Positions 23,866 to 35,879 of a stretch of 64,000 nt of DNA are shown here, piece by piece. A program made the position numbers and the translations under genes. The stretch lies in the NCBI GenBank assembly GCA_936450465.1, contig OW388303.1, positions 9,021,021 to 9,085,020 of the forward strand. Direction: 5' to 3'. Position 1 is the first letter of the stretch. The number at the start of each line of letters is the position of its first letter. The notes under the pieces are model-generated. The model was not told the origin of the DNA. It made no database searches and saw only the letters and a list, made by a program, of their open reading frames with translations. Source of the DNA: Gibbula magus (lineage: Eukaryota > Mollusca > Gastropoda > Trochida > Trochidae).

Positions 23866-23990
23866 GGAAGATTTTCTGGATAACAACTTCTTTAATGTGA
23901 AAATACATTCCAACTGATGAAGGAGTGAGTATGTACTCCGAAACGTCGTGTATTTTCACATTAAAGAAGTTGTTATCCAGAAAATCTTCC
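23866..23990 (+). ncRNA. Candidate hammerhead-like ribozyme motif inside perfect 41-bp inverted arms
   Basis: Arms 23866-23906 and 23950-23990 are exact reverse complements. The loop contains CTGATGA (23914-23920), a perfect 5-bp stem GGAGT/ACTCC (23922-23926 with 23935-23939), then GAAAC (23940-23944) followed by GTC. This is the order of a hammerhead core, with ACGT as a possible dimeric stem III and GUC as cleavage triplet; the right arm, starting GTGTATTTT, pairs with the left arm as an extended stem I. Deviations: an extra A after CTGATGA and five unpaired bases TCCAA before it. Hammerheads occur in Penelope-like elements and retrozymes; no such ORF is seen here. Activity is uncertain. 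Confidence 0.4.
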
Positions 23991-24190
23991 TGTTCTAATA
24001 GTTATGTTCATTATCATTCAAAAGAAGGAATGAGAACACAGTTTCACGTGTATAAGGATATAAGCCGTGTTCATGTAACCACTTCTCTTAATATACAACA
24101 TCCAGCTACAAATGTAAAACATGTTATGGATTGATTGGAAATGTGACAGTAATCTGGTTTGTCGATTTCAATGTTAGGGTGTTTCAGGGT

Positions 24191-24290
24191 GTTTAACCCT
24201 CTAAAGTAGCTATAAATGACATAAATTATTTTTAAAAATGGGAAATTTGAAAAAAATAGATTAGCAAAAAGCGTGTTTCTGCCCCTTTAA
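24191..24290. mobile_element. MITE family M1, right-end fragment
   Basis: From CCCTCTAAAGTAGC to GTGTTTCTGCCCC then TTTAA (TTAA at 24287-24290). Matches the right third of the copy at 6981-7321; the left part is missing. Confidence 0.75.
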
Positions 24291-24554
24291 GGCAGGCAAA
24301 CAAACTTCAAGCGGTTGTCCTGTGAGATGTGGTCGAGATGCAAGTCACGAACGTCTGTCCCTGAAGATGTTTACACTATCTCTTTACCAACAAACTCATT
24401 AAATGGTTTTGACATGAAGAATGTGACCAATTTACAAATGCAGATAAGTCTGAGAGCAGGGGTGGTACCAGTACAGTACAAGACTAAATGATAATGCTGT
24501 AAGTAAACATTCAAGCACGGATGTACATTACCACTGTACATTAGACATTAATCA

Positions 24555-24722
24555 GTCAGGTATGCCGTCTAAAAATTATTGTCTTATATAGATGGCATGC
24601 CGTCTATAAAACGTATTAGACGGTATCCCGTCTTAATGATTCAGGGGAGAGTTCATTGTGTCAAACGTTAAAAAATTAAGACGGCATGCCATCTTCATAT
24701 TTCACAAGACGGCATGCTGTCT
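24555..24722. repeat. Cluster of 16-bp palindromes, cluster 1
   Basis: Five copies or close variants of AGACGGCATGCCGTCT: about 24555-24570, 24590-24605, 24618-24633, 24679-24694 and 24707-24722. Spacers are AT-rich and differ from one another. A second cluster lies at 27457-28094. Confidence 0.85.
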
Positions 24723-25118
24723 CATATTTAAAAATATAACAGCATGGCTGTATTGAGCTTACTTGGGAGTTTGAGCCCTCGCGCACGTGAATCACGAGGC
24801 CGAGGTGTTCATGTTTCACGTGCTCGATGGTTCGTCTAACTTGAACCCAATCTCAACACTACATCAAACCACAAACAGAATTTACAACATTTTAGTTTTA
24901 TTTTCAGTTCTCGTTTGTTTGACATATTAGGGTAAAGAGACGTGTCCTTGTCAGAAAAAAGTGTCTATATTAGGCAGCTCACAGAAAGCATGAACTAATC
25001 GTGATGCACGTGGAAATGTACAAGTTGGTACTGTCAATGTCAATATCGTCAGCTTACATAAAATAAAATAAAAACACAATACAACATATTGTGTTTATAA
25101 AAATGTGCACTTCCATTT

Positions 25119-25450
25119 AAAGTTACTGCAGCGCGTTTATTTGCAAACTTTTTTTGCTCCATTGTGTCATTTTTAAAAAAAAAAAATTTTGTTTATTAAA
25201 GTTTATACAATATATTACGTTTAGAGGGTAAAACATCTCATTTCCCGACCCAATAAGCCGTATCCGTAGAAAAATGTCTATCCGTATTGGTTTAAATTGG
25301 TGCGATCTGAAAAGCGACAGTTTTGTGGAAGTCTTCAGTGTGAGTTGTAGTTTGCTTGGTTTCATGCAATTTGGAGAGGTTGACAGCAAGATAGTTGGCC
25401 ATTCCATCATGCCACATTTTAACTCCACTATGAGTGTTAAAGAACCATTG
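25119..25450 (-). mobile_element. MITE family M2/M1-related, inverted and decayed
   Basis: The reverse complement aligns with 31080-31275 (CTCACACTGAA..., AATACGGATA, GGGTCG..AATGAG). Its plus-strand left end resembles M1 (TTTAAAGTTACTGCAGCGCG). It links the two MITE families. The overlapping open frames are shadows. Confidence 0.55.
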
Positions 25451-26504
25451 AGTATGTTAGTGTTTTAACTACAACATTATGTTTATGCGTATCAATCGCT
25501 AGGGAAATCTACAAAACTATGACACATAATTTTCATATCACAACAATCCGATAAAATTTGGTTTTAAAGACAAGTAAGACTTTGATTAACGCGCGTCAAT
25601 AGAATCTAACGTCATATAAACAGCTTTTCCTTTTCTGTATAAAAACAGTACCACCTAGCAACATTTCCGAGGCTTGTTGGCTTATAAATTTTACATGTCG
25701 CCACAATGTCAACCCATATGAAGCTCGTTTTTCTCAAGTGTTTTCAACTGAATGTGACAATTGTTATATTATCATGTTTCAAAAGATCCTGTTAATATAC
25801 AAATTATTGACAGTTTACCTGTTAAATGTATGTTATTGTGATTATACCAGCAAACTATGACAGATATAGTATCTGTAAAAACTACATAATTGAAATAAAT
25901 GGTAAATAAATAAACGCCAAAAACGTATATTTATATTTGTTTAAATACTCATAAACTGTCTCTTGTATTTGTATGTTTATTTTTATGTTTATTTCGGAGA
26001 AAATCACAATGTTTCGCGCTTGAAAATAATAGACTTGATCTATATGTTAACTGGAAACGTATCATACATATTTTGGGTCGAAAAAAGTAAATTTGCGAAC
26101 AACTAAGAGCATATATTTCAATACGAAAATACGAAATGTCTATTAACATACACAATGGCTCTTATAGGTATAGCTTAATCAGTCAGAATGCTTTAACTAC
26201 TTTCGAGCAGGCAATTTAGTGTGAACACCTTAAAATGACAGGGCCGGAAAACATTCGTTATAGAATTCTTTAATTGTTTCAGGGGTCTTTTTTAGCCATT
26301 GGTTACACTGTTTATGTTTCTTATTCGCGAGAGTAATGGATTTTTAGTTAGAACGGCGTGCTATAGTTCCTTTAAAGTGACACAAATAAGACTACTATGC
26401 AAACTTATAATCATTTTGGTCAAATAAAATCTAAGAACACTAATCAATTGCTCATTCAATTGCATAGAAATGTCATTCTCATGTCATCTTGTTGTAGTGT
26501 TAGT
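25451..26504. other. Intergenic, no supported gene
   Basis: AT-rich, no coding signal or repeat recognised. Confidence 0.45.
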
Positions 26505-26600
26505 TCACTCGACCAGAAACCATCAGGTTGCAGGTTCGATCCCACAGTTCCTCGAACGTATTTGTGATCAGTGTGAAAGTGCCAATTCATCTGCCATCTT
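26505..26600 (+). mobile_element. Possible tRNA-derived SINE fragment
   Basis: GTTAGTTCACTCGACCAGAA followed by GCAGGTTCGATCCCACAG resembles the D-arm to T-arm part of a tRNA-like head with a B box (26531-26541). The body is not recognised and no tail or target duplication is seen. Confidence 0.3.
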
Positions 26601-27456
26601 ATACAAACGTTTGATGTAAAATGAAGAAGATTGTCACAACATTAACATTTTACATCCAAATATGTAATATTTTTGTCTGTGGAAATCGAGTTATTACATA
26701 ACAACATTGATCTTTGAGTTTGAATTAGGTTGTTTGAAAATAGCCTGCATCATTAGCGTTTTGATAGTCCACCCGTTCAATAGTAACAGTGTAAGAGATG
26801 TTTCTATATGTGTTGACAAGATTAAATTCACCATTGATGATGCTGATACCTTTCTATTATTTGTAATAAATGCCTTCAGTGGTAATGATAATTAACATAT
26901 ATAGTTAAAGACATTAACACACTCTCATGGATGTCATGTTGTTTTACAACACTCGTGCCAGTAAAATTATGTTTCCCTTGCTCTTCCTAGGGACAAGATA
27001 ACTTTACAGCCTTTCGTGTTGTAAAAACATTATGACATCTCCACTTGGATATGAATCTCTATTGATTCGATTGCAGAGAACTTGTTTCACCATACCATAA
27101 AACAAGGTTAAGATAATTTGGAATTACTAAAACTAAAATACCATAAAGACTTATAGCTGTTTGGTGACATACTGTCCAAACATACTTGGCTCTATAACTG
27201 ATCAGACCTTAGATAAAACAATATATGAAGTTGAAACCATACATTTTCTAAATCGACAATTTTTAACCCTTATTTGCCAAGACAACTGTACACATATTTT
27301 GGGGCCACACCAGCTCTACAATTTATAATCACCATCGATTCTGCCAAGCTGTCGACGAAGAAGACGACACATGTTGATTTTTTAACCTGTGGTCCTTGGT
27401 TGAAATCACAGATTCCAATGGCAAAAAGTCTTAACACACGATAAGACAACAGTTTT
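26601..27456. other. Intergenic, no supported gene
   Basis: Only short open frames. No recognisable repeat. Confidence 0.45.
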
Positions 27457-28094
27457 AGACGGCATGCCATCTTTATAAAACAATATGTTTTAGACGACAT
27501 GCCATCTTTATAAGACAATATTGTATGTTTGCAAAGAGACGGAAAGCCGTCATTTATTCATAAAAAGATATTTATAATTCTAATTTCAAATAATGATGTC
27601 TCCCTTCTGACAATAAAGACGGCATGCCGTCAGAATTATTTAGAGATGGCATGCCGTCCAGAATTATGTTTTTATCAGACGGCATGCCGTATGATATCAC
27701 AGAATATGCCCAAAATATGCCCATTTACTAAAAGAAATGATTCTCTTAATAAAAGAAATGATAAACATGTTTTTGCATATCCCTATGCTGTAATATCTTA
27801 TCTTTGAGTATGCACTCTTTGAGTTAAATCCTAGGCGCAGATATTGAGATATATCGATAAAATCACTACCACTCCTCACTCTGCCTTTCAGTGTTTTTCG
27901 TAATTTTCTCTGGTCTGAAAGAGAGCATCAATCTTTTTGTAGTTTAGATCATCAGAGGGAAGGGGGCATTTATTGTTTCCAAACTATTATGGCTTTGTCT
28001 GATCCTGTGTTTTCTACCTGCTTGAATGAATGGGTAAGTTATCTTATAGTGTTTTAGACGGCATGCCGTCTAAAATCAAGGACGGAAAGCCGAC
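27457..28094. repeat. Cluster of 16-bp palindromes, cluster 2
   Basis: Copies or variants of AGACGGCATGCCGTCT at 27457-27472, 27492-27507, 27537-27552, 27617-27632, 27644-27659, 27677-27692, 28056-28071 (exact) and 28079-28094. A variant GACGGAAAGCCG replaces the centre at 27538 and 28080. Short open frames crossing the cluster are artefacts. Confidence 0.85.
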
Positions 28095-28742
28095 GTGTCC
28101 CTGACTGTTAATCTAACGAAGTTGCCGTGTCATCGTTGGAAGGAATTGTCATAATCATTCAAGTGAGGTAGACATCACAGGCCAGGCTTTTTTATGTCTT
28201 CTGACGGAGATAATATTGGTCAATCAAAATTAAAGAAAACATTAATACAACCCAAAGAAAGAAAAGGAACAATGAGTGTTTGAAACATTTTCTTCAGCCA
28301 TTCCAATATTGCTGTTGTTAAATTCATTTCATGGGCTCGTTATTTATAGAGGGAAAAGCTATTTAGATAATCAGCAGACCGGAATCCCTTGTAGAATAAA
28401 CTGGATGCATGCTGATTCAAATGAAAGGTATTTAATGAACACAAAACTATCAAATATGTGACAAAATTAATAGAAGTTCTTAATCCTTGCATAGAGGGTC
28501 TACTTTATTGTTAATTCTATTCGCTAAAGCCATGTATGCATATCCTGTTCCATGGCTGGAGATAAAAGGTCCTATAAAAACCAAAAGAATTAAATGCAAC
28601 AAAACTTAGAATTGTATACGTAGATTCATACGTATCATATTACACATATCGGTATATGCGTACGTTTTATTCACGTGAGTATCGTGTTGGTGGAATTTCA
28701 ATTAAGATCTTTTTGCGCTCATAATATGTGTTTTTCATGAGC
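28095..28742. other. Intergenic, no supported gene
   Basis: AT-rich. No gene or repeat recognised. Confidence 0.45.
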
Positions 28743-28990
28743 ATGATATGACACAACTTCCCAATGCAATGCATAACTCTTGCCAGTCTCCATTACTGGC
28801 TGATTTAGGCCTTGCAGTATTTCCTTAAGAAACCTGTGTTTAGAAATCCAGGCCCGCTATGCATTTCCGGTGCAGCGATTCACTGCCTCGACACAAGAAA
28901 GCGAGGGAAATATCGCAAGGGTTAAATCAGCCAGTAATGCAGACTGGCAAGAGTTATGCCTTGCGTTTGGAAGTTGGATATGACACACGA
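28743..28990. mobile_element. Foldback element with arms of about 75 bp
   Basis: Left arm starting ATATGACACAACTTCC (about 28746) and right arm ending GGAAGTTGGATATGACAC (about 28985) are reverse complements with some mismatches. The shared core is ATAACTCTTGCCAGTCT and ACTGGCTGATTTA. The 64-codon open frame at 28859 lies in the right arm and is not a gene. Confidence 0.75.
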
Positions 28991-30128
28991 TGCAATGACA
29001 GCAGTGGGAGTCCCCTGTGTTCTTTGGCAACAATTCGCGTCACAGTTTTATAAATGTTAGTTGAAAGGTGGTGAGTTGGATGAAGGATCATCGAATCGGT
29101 CTACCACTCAACATGACGAGACAATAATAAGTATACAACAATGTACAGCTATCTTTGCTTCGTAGGTTTATGAAGCTTTAGTTCGTGAATTTAGTAAATC
29201 GCCAAAGGCACATCTAAGGTTATCTATCTACCTGATTAACATAGCTTTAACGTCAGATGAAACCCGAGTTTAGAAATTCAGAGGTGTTTACATTATGTCG
29301 GTGATTGTTAATTTATTCATTGGGCAAAATCAGGTTCACATTGTTTTACCCATTATATAAATAAATTACTTTTTTGTTCGCCGTTTACATGTAAGATGTA
29401 GTCAATTCTGAAAGTGTTGTTAAAATGTTTCCTTATGTTTTCATTAAGCTGCAATAAAATCACAATCAGATAGATGCGGTGTGTTCAGTAAATAGACCAC
29501 CGGCCCACACGTACATATCAAGATACAATGTAATATAGCGAATATTGAAAAAAAGTATCATAATTATGCAAGACCTTAGATGTACCATAGAAACACCACA
29601 ACTAGGTCTCATATTATTAGAAATGTGTTGTGGAACTTTATTTTTCCTTAATTAGTGATAAACAGCTACATAAGCTCAAATGTCTTCTTCCAATTGGCAT
29701 CTAACTTCGTCAATGCAAATATATGATCAACCGTCTCCTTTATCTTAATCTTTATTCTTGCTTTGTTTACATTCGCCGTGCATTTGATTGACTGAAACAA
29801 AAACGAAAACGTATTGTACTTGCAAGTTAAATATCATTCGAACGAAAGCACGAGGTGCCATGTGGCCGAGAGAAATTGATAGTTTTAGATCATAATTATA
29901 ACAATGCCTGCTTAATGTGAATGAAATATTGATGCAACAGGAATTAAATTATATTGGGAAATTTAGCTGGTTAATCAATTAAATGTATAATTGCCGAAGT
30001 TTTAGGCACTTGAAGCTTGAGTCCGAATTGAGACTCTAAACACATACTTAGCTTAGAGTGACCTCCCTTGCCCTATACTATAAATTGTTGTTTTAGAAAT
30101 ACTTGCTTTATACATACTTTAGATAGTG
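28991..30128. other. Intergenic, no supported gene
   Basis: No repeat or coding signal recognised. Confidence 0.45.
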
Positions 30129-30419
30129 AAGAAATATAACGTGGTTATTTTTGGAATAACGCTACCTTCAATAGTACAAGTTCGTCTGCTTTTTTCGGGC
30201 CGAGTCCCATGCGGGATTCGAACCCACGCCCTCAGAGTAAGGCAACTATCGCCAGCATTGACTGTACCAACAGCTTACCACACGACCATTTCGCCTCGAC
30301 AAAAATCGAGGTCCAACAATCGATAGTTAAGCTAATTTTTACATTCAATACCCCTCTGATACAAGAATTTGTACTATTGAAGGTAGTATTATCCAAAATA
30401 TAACCGTGTTATATTTCTT
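30129..30419 (-). mobile_element. TIR element carrying a tRNA-like module, copy 1
   Basis: Terminal inverted repeats of about 50-60 bp start AAGAAATATAAC and run to CTACCTTCAATAGTAC on each side. On the minus strand a class-II-tRNA-like module (30198-30300) has a B box GGTTCGAATCCC and an A-box-like GTCGTGTGGTAAGC. A short inverted repeat CCTCGAT/ATCGAGG adjoins it. A second copy is at 60100-60480. No transposase. Confidence 0.75.
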
Positions 30420-30844
30420 ACCACCAACACAGCACATCAAGTTTCATATTTATTATTGCCATTTTGGGAGTTTTATTGAAATATTTGTCACCCTCTTTCA
30501 TCTCTATTCGTAAGAGGATCCGGTTTGTAGAAGATGTAATTCTTTTTAAGTAATTAATGACGTTGTTTTTTTTGGTTTTTTTTATATATTATGAGGGTTG
30601 TTTATTTACTTTGTATAACCATGACTTTGTGTCTGTTTGTGGTCAAATAGGCCAAGTGTAAAATGTTTATTAGAGATCAGGGTAGACCAAATACTGCTTA
30701 TGACTTCACACTTACCAAAATATTGTATTTATTAATAGAAACCACACTAAATAAACACAAAATGAACACTGTCGATCATCCACTATACATCTAAACAGCA
30801 TTATTTTAATACTTGGAAACTATACATGTATAGTCAGTGTTAAA

Positions 30845-31290
30845 TTAAAGGCCCTGTAGCATGTTTTTCTTACAGAAATAAAGTATCACAGGAAAAGGCA
30901 AATACGTGGTACCAATGGCTCAACAATACTTCTGAATCAATAAAAAGAGTTCTAAATCGAATGTACATTGTTCGGTTAAGCCATGCAAGTCCATTTCCCA
31001 TCGAGTGGCTATTTTAATGTGTTCACATTAAAATGGTCGCTCGAAGGTGGTACAATTGATTTGACTGATGTAACGAGTTTTAAATATGATACCATGATTG
31101 AATGGTCAATCATTTTGCTTTCTGAAATCTCAAATTTGCCCGAGAGCTACAATTCTACCTCTCACACTGAAACGTTCCACACCAGGGTCGCTTTATACGC
31201 CGCACCATTTTCTTTCAATACGGATAACCGTTTTCTATGTATATGGCTTAACGGGTCGTGTAATGAGATATTTTATATATATTTACGTAA
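30845..31290 (+). mobile_element. MITE family M2, best copy
   Basis: Begins TTAAAGGCCCTGTAGCATG, close to the M1 terminus. Matches 8570-8950 and, inverted, 25119-25450. It contains a 106-codon open frame (30983-31303) whose peptide blocks recur in the 8.7-kb copy. The right terminus is not clear. Confidence 0.6.
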
Positions 31291-32393
31291 CAAAATATTG
31301 TAGAAACTTTACTAACCGTGTCCAACTATTTGTCCCGTCGCCTACGCGCTTCAAATTAGCACAAGTGTGGTTAATGAAGCGTAAATTCAAGGGACATAAG
31401 TCTTGAGGGCTAATTGCAACGCAGTAAGGGATTTTATAACCTCAACACACTTCTGGTGCAATTATATAGTTTAAACATACTTATTTCAATAAAGGATTGG
31501 ATTGGTTAACAAGCTAAAAGCTTAAGTTAATACCGCCCCAAAATAGAAGATGTACATGTAGAACATGTCATGATGAATTTTCAATATAATTTGATGATTT
31601 ATTGATGAATAGACTTTCAATAATTTGCCTATATCATGTACGGTTACAAAACAACTTATCAAATTTATACACATTTTCAAACATGAATGAATGATAAATA
31701 CCAAGTTTGAGAAAACAAAAGATGCAAAATAGTTATGTATATAACACTATTAATCGCAGTTTAGTTTGTCCTTTGCAGAGCTCTTTCATATTCTATACTT
31801 AATGTTTTAAGCAGTGATAAGTAAATATCACACTAGTTTCAGTATTTTTCAGAAATCTAAAAGAATAATTAATTCACTTTATGAGATATTGTTTTTTATC
31901 CTTTTCGCAAGGAAAAATGTTTAAATTTCTAAAATCATACAAAACATAAATTGTTACATTGTTCACAGTGATTTTACGCGAAATTTAAAATAAATATGTG
32001 TATTACAGTTTTAGTACGTAATGTGCGAAAAAAATGTAAAAACAAATATTGTTACATTTTTCGAAAGTACCTAAAATGTGACGTACGTAAAATGTAACAG
32101 TTTTCCATGTTGTTACATTTTTCGTTGCAACAATGCAATTCGTGAATGACCATGATAAAATGGTCAATATAAGCATATTGGTCTTGATAAATAGACGCAT
32201 TGCAGTTATAAGTGGCTGGTTTGTCTTTACGATGACGGCCAAGCAACACGTACATGTATTTACTATTGAATGTGTATTGAGTGCAGGTGATGAGCTCTCT
32301 ACTCTGGATATTAGCGACGGGTAAGATATCTAAATAGTAGAACTAGGTTGGGTTTTTTTATAAATGGTTTGTTATCGAATCAACAAGTTGTAT
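31291..32393. other. Intergenic, no supported gene
   Basis: Short repeated stretches of TGTTACATTTTTCG occur near 32048 and 32110. No supported gene. Confidence 0.45.
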
Positions 32394-32700
32394 CTGCCAG
32401 GGTACCACACGAATCAGTCCTTAGTCCTTGTTTGTTTATAGTTTATGTAAACGATATTGCAGATGAACTAAATTGTGTTGTTCGCTGATTGTACATCAAC
32501 GGGATTTTCATCTATTAGCCTTATGCTAATGCAGGGGCAAAACTGACTACCTGTCTTGTTACCTATAATCCAAGCAAAGCGGAAGCTAATCTTTTCAGTC
32601 TTTAAAATTTCGAATTTGAAAATCAGCTTGTTAACTTTGAGAAATCTCATAAACATCTTGGAATAACGTTTGAATCTGATTGTACATGGATCATTTACAG
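32394..32700 (+). pseudogene. LINE reverse transcriptase relic
   Basis: The frame from 32394 reads RVPHESVLSPCLFIVYVNDI, recognisable as the GVPQGSVLGPLLF..YINDI block of non-LTR reverse transcriptases. After a frame change, LFADCTS stands for the catalytic LFADDTS with the second Asp lost. Further on NPSKAEANLF and KSHKHLGITF match the downstream NPSKTE and KHLGI blocks. Stops and frameshifts show it is dead. The clade looks Jockey- or RTE-like but cannot be fixed from this length. Confidence 0.8.
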
Positions 32701-34316
32701 CCATATATAACAATAACGTTGTTAAAAGGAACTTCCTCGATGGTTTGATATATGGGGAAGCACAGTTGTGGAGGGTAGGGTAGTTCTTGCATAAGATTTT
32801 CTAATGGTCATTTCACCCAGACACAGAGATCGAATTTTTGGCTGAATACTCACATAACTGAATAATCCTTATGGAAAGTCGTTAACCACCAGGACATATC
32901 GTCAAAACACATCTTGATACAAAAAATGATAATCTCATTTTCCACCTCTCAAATTACACCTTTAGAAAAATACATGCATGGAATCTGTATCAGAAAACTG
33001 TTTCTGTAAACCCCTGTAGGTGAAATAATTCATTTACGTACACCAGCAAATAATGCCTAACAAAAAATGCCTAAACCAACACCAATATCTAAATCAGGCG
33101 TTGACGGTGGTCACAAATGACGTCATTGCTAACGAAACTCTGCAAGGCAAATTTAGGTTATTTCCAAAATTTAGGTTAGTTCTTATTAACTAGGTGTACG
33201 AGTATGTCATACCTCGGGGGAACAACCTTTATGGGTATGAATATATATTAATTCACTTTTGGGTTTGTGTAAACAGGCACCTGCGTGTATAATACACTGA
33301 GTATGTGACTGTACTCATTCTAGAAAAGAGATGCCGAAATGGCTCGAAAAGGTAACTGAATGGTTGATTTTGATTTGATTTGATATTGAATTAACACCAG
33401 AAAATAGTATTTTTAGTTTCAAGTGAAGATATACTAATAAGAAATACCATCTGTCTACAAGTGGAACAAACATTATTAATGATGTAAGCAGAAATGTTAA
33501 GAAAATAAATATTAAGATCTTACCGGGTATCATCTCTACCCATACTTTTTCAACAAACAAATAACCGGCTATGCAAATCAACATACAAACTCTATTTTGT
33601 TGCTTCGTTTTCACAGATTCTTACTGAACATTCTCTGATGTTATATCTACCAAATCGTCCCTGTTATTAAGCGTTTCTCGTTTTTGCAAAGTAAACACCT
33701 CAATGTGCGAAAAATAGACAGACAGATGATTCAAAATGTTCATCTTTTGTTTATTTAAATCCGACTGTCCTTCACCTTGATTCATACCGTTGGCATAATG
33801 CGTTAGAATACTGATAAACAAGTAAGTTAGTTTGGCTACTGTGAAACATCGGTAGATAGTCAGCTTGTTATTATAGTGTTCTGTTTACGTTACATGCACA
33901 AAGATATATTTGTTGTGAATAATTGTGTCCAAGAATGGAATCTGAAATTAATCAATTATATTATTCAGTATTTGGAACTCTTCATCTCGAACCTTTATAT
34001 CATATCGGTATCGTCTTAAAGTGATAAACAGAATATGATTTTTTCTTAAAGGAATAAAACGTTTTCTATACTTTATAGCATACATGACCTTATTGTGTAT
34101 CAGATTTTGTAGCCACAGTGACCGTTAAGGAATATCTTTAGACGGAAGCAAATTCTTCAAAGTACTTTTGGATGGGTGGAGAACTTAATTAACTGCAGTC
34201 TGCAGTGCCAGACATTTTTATTAACATCGTTTTGTTTGCCGATCGTGTCATTAAAACTCCCTCAGATGTACATGTACGTACATTTCTAAATTTATACATA
34301 TTTAACCTGTGACTTG
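32701..34316. other. Intergenic, no supported gene
   Basis: One TGACGTCA octamer at 33118-33125. The 99-codon minus-strand open frame at 33315-33614 is rich in hydrophobic residues, has no recognised motif and is likely chance in AT-rich DNA. Confidence 0.45.
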
Positions 34317-34556
34317 TTTGAGGTGAGGGAAGGTTTAACCCTTAATAGTTTAGCCCGCAACGCCATGATAGATATGCATTGCGCTGAAGCCTGCGAGCAT
34401 CGGTTGCGGATAGCGAAACATTGGTGGTACTGGACTGAAATTAAGTGTAGAACAGTTCTCCACATCAAACAAAGTTGCCGAACCCACTGGTTGGATTTGA
34501 ACCCAGATCTGTTGATCCGAAGCCGAACGCGCTAACCACTGCGCTATCCAACCCCT
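34317..34556 (-). mobile_element. tRNA-headed SINE
   Basis: Minus-strand tRNA-like head at about 34485-34552 (GGTTCGGCTTCGGATCAACA-type anticodon arm, GGTTCAAATCC B box with one change) followed by one short body. Clear target duplication not seen. Confidence 0.7.
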
Positions 34557-34689
34557 TGATGTGTTAGATTAACAGTGAATAATGAAATAAATAATGAATT
34601 CAAAGTTAATTTTGTTCAAAAATAAATTTCACGAGATACAGTTGATTGTTTTAACTTCCTTAATGTACAATAACAATGTCAGGAAAAGA

Positions 34690-34792
34690 TGCTGGAATGA
34701 AAACCATTTCTAACTCGAAAGCTCTCTTACTCGAAGTACACATGCAGTTCTACTAGTCCCTTCAACTTCGAGTTACAGAGGTTTTACTGTAG
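34690..34792. mobile_element. Possible pogo/Tigger-like MITE fragment
   Basis: Ends CGAGTTACAGAGGTTTTACT, whose complement AGTAAAACCTCTGTAACTCG resembles pogo/Tigger termini as I know them. The opposite end (TAACTCGAAAGC at about 34710) is a weak match. Confidence 0.35.
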
Positions 34793-34802
34793 GTATCTAT
34801 TG

Positions 34803-35210
34803 TGATATATTACCCATACGGGTGAGAAGACACAGGTGATTATTTTTGTGATATTGCACGTGCTTTCAAGTGATTCTCAACGTTGATTGGTCGGTTACCC
34901 GGAGAAAGAATGACTATGACGTCATAAAACAATGGTCTGACGCGACGAATTATCTTATGACGTCACATGTTACTGTGGCGACGGGTCCTTCACAGCGGCC
35001 GCCCAACATGAAAATGTAATAACCAAGCGTAATTTGGTCAATTTAATTGCATAATGGGTAATATATAGAATAACCAACTCGGTACGAGTGATTACGGGAA
35101 ATATTCACTCGTCTAAATAATGTTCAGAGCCACTCGCTAAAGCTCGTGGCTGAACATTATTTGGACTCATGGATATTTCCCGTAATCACTCGTACCGAGT
35201 TGGTCATTCT
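34803..35210. mobile_element. TIR element with TGACGTCA pair joined to a hairpin
   Basis: Inverted pair TGATATATTACCCA (34803-34816) and TGGGTAATATA (35055-35065) encloses TGACGTCA at 34917-34924 and 34958-34965. Immediately beside it, 35067-35210 is a hairpin with arms of about 70 bp (left ACCAACTCGGTACGAGTGAT, mirrored at the right). Same architecture as 16988-17863, different hairpin sequence. No coding capacity. Confidence 0.75.
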
Positions 35211-35818
35211 CTAAGTGTGTTTGGCAAGTTATCCTTTGTGTAAAGTTGAGATAAACATGAACACTGTGAACATCTGTGACGGAGATTTAGCATTATGATT
35301 TACTGATTTGGTTGATTAAAATTGTTTTGGATAATAATTTAGCATTATGATATGGAAAACAATACTAAATTAATGTAATATTATATGTTCACAAATATTC
35401 TAAATATCATTCAGCAGCACTCATGTTACCTTTTCTTATTTCAAGTCTTGTGTTATGTAGTTCTTTAGGTAGTGATTATAACGTCACCCAATAAATATAT
35501 ATTATCCAACACAATTTTAATCAACATAATCAGTAAAGGTTGTTGCCAAAATTCCATTTGCTCACTTCGATTTGAATCATGCCTATATTACTGTAAATTG
35601 TCATGTAAGTATGAATATATTTGTTTCTTTTTTCTTCAAGTAGATACTATGTTGTAAGCAAAACCATCTAAATAGGTGTTCAGTACCTCGAATACAATTT
35701 TGAAATGTTATATAATCTAACAAAATATTAACACTGAAATATAAAATGTCACTATGTTCAGAATGAATGAATAAGACACGGACACGAATATACACATTCA
35801 CACGGCAAGTGTGTAATT
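35211..35818. other. Intergenic, no supported gene
   Basis: AT-rich 3' flank of copy 4. Confidence 0.45.
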
Positions 35819-35824
35819 TTTATT
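35819..35824 (-). terminator. Polyadenylation signal of copy 4
   Basis: AATAAA on the minus strand, 56-61 nt past the stop codon. A GT-rich stretch (CACACACTTGCCG complement region near 35795-35815) follows as a possible downstream element. Confidence 0.5.
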
Positions 35825-35879
35825 ATAAAAAAATAACACTCGTATTACATAGTCAATAGTAGTGTGTCATTCAAAAGCA

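Noticed and set aside
24555..28094. CRISPR array
   Set aside because: The repeated unit is a 16-bp palindrome with irregular spacing and a eukaryotic context; no cas genes.
33315..33614. 99-codon membrane-like protein
   Set aside because: Hydrophobic residues are expected from T-rich codons; no homologous feature or flanking signal.
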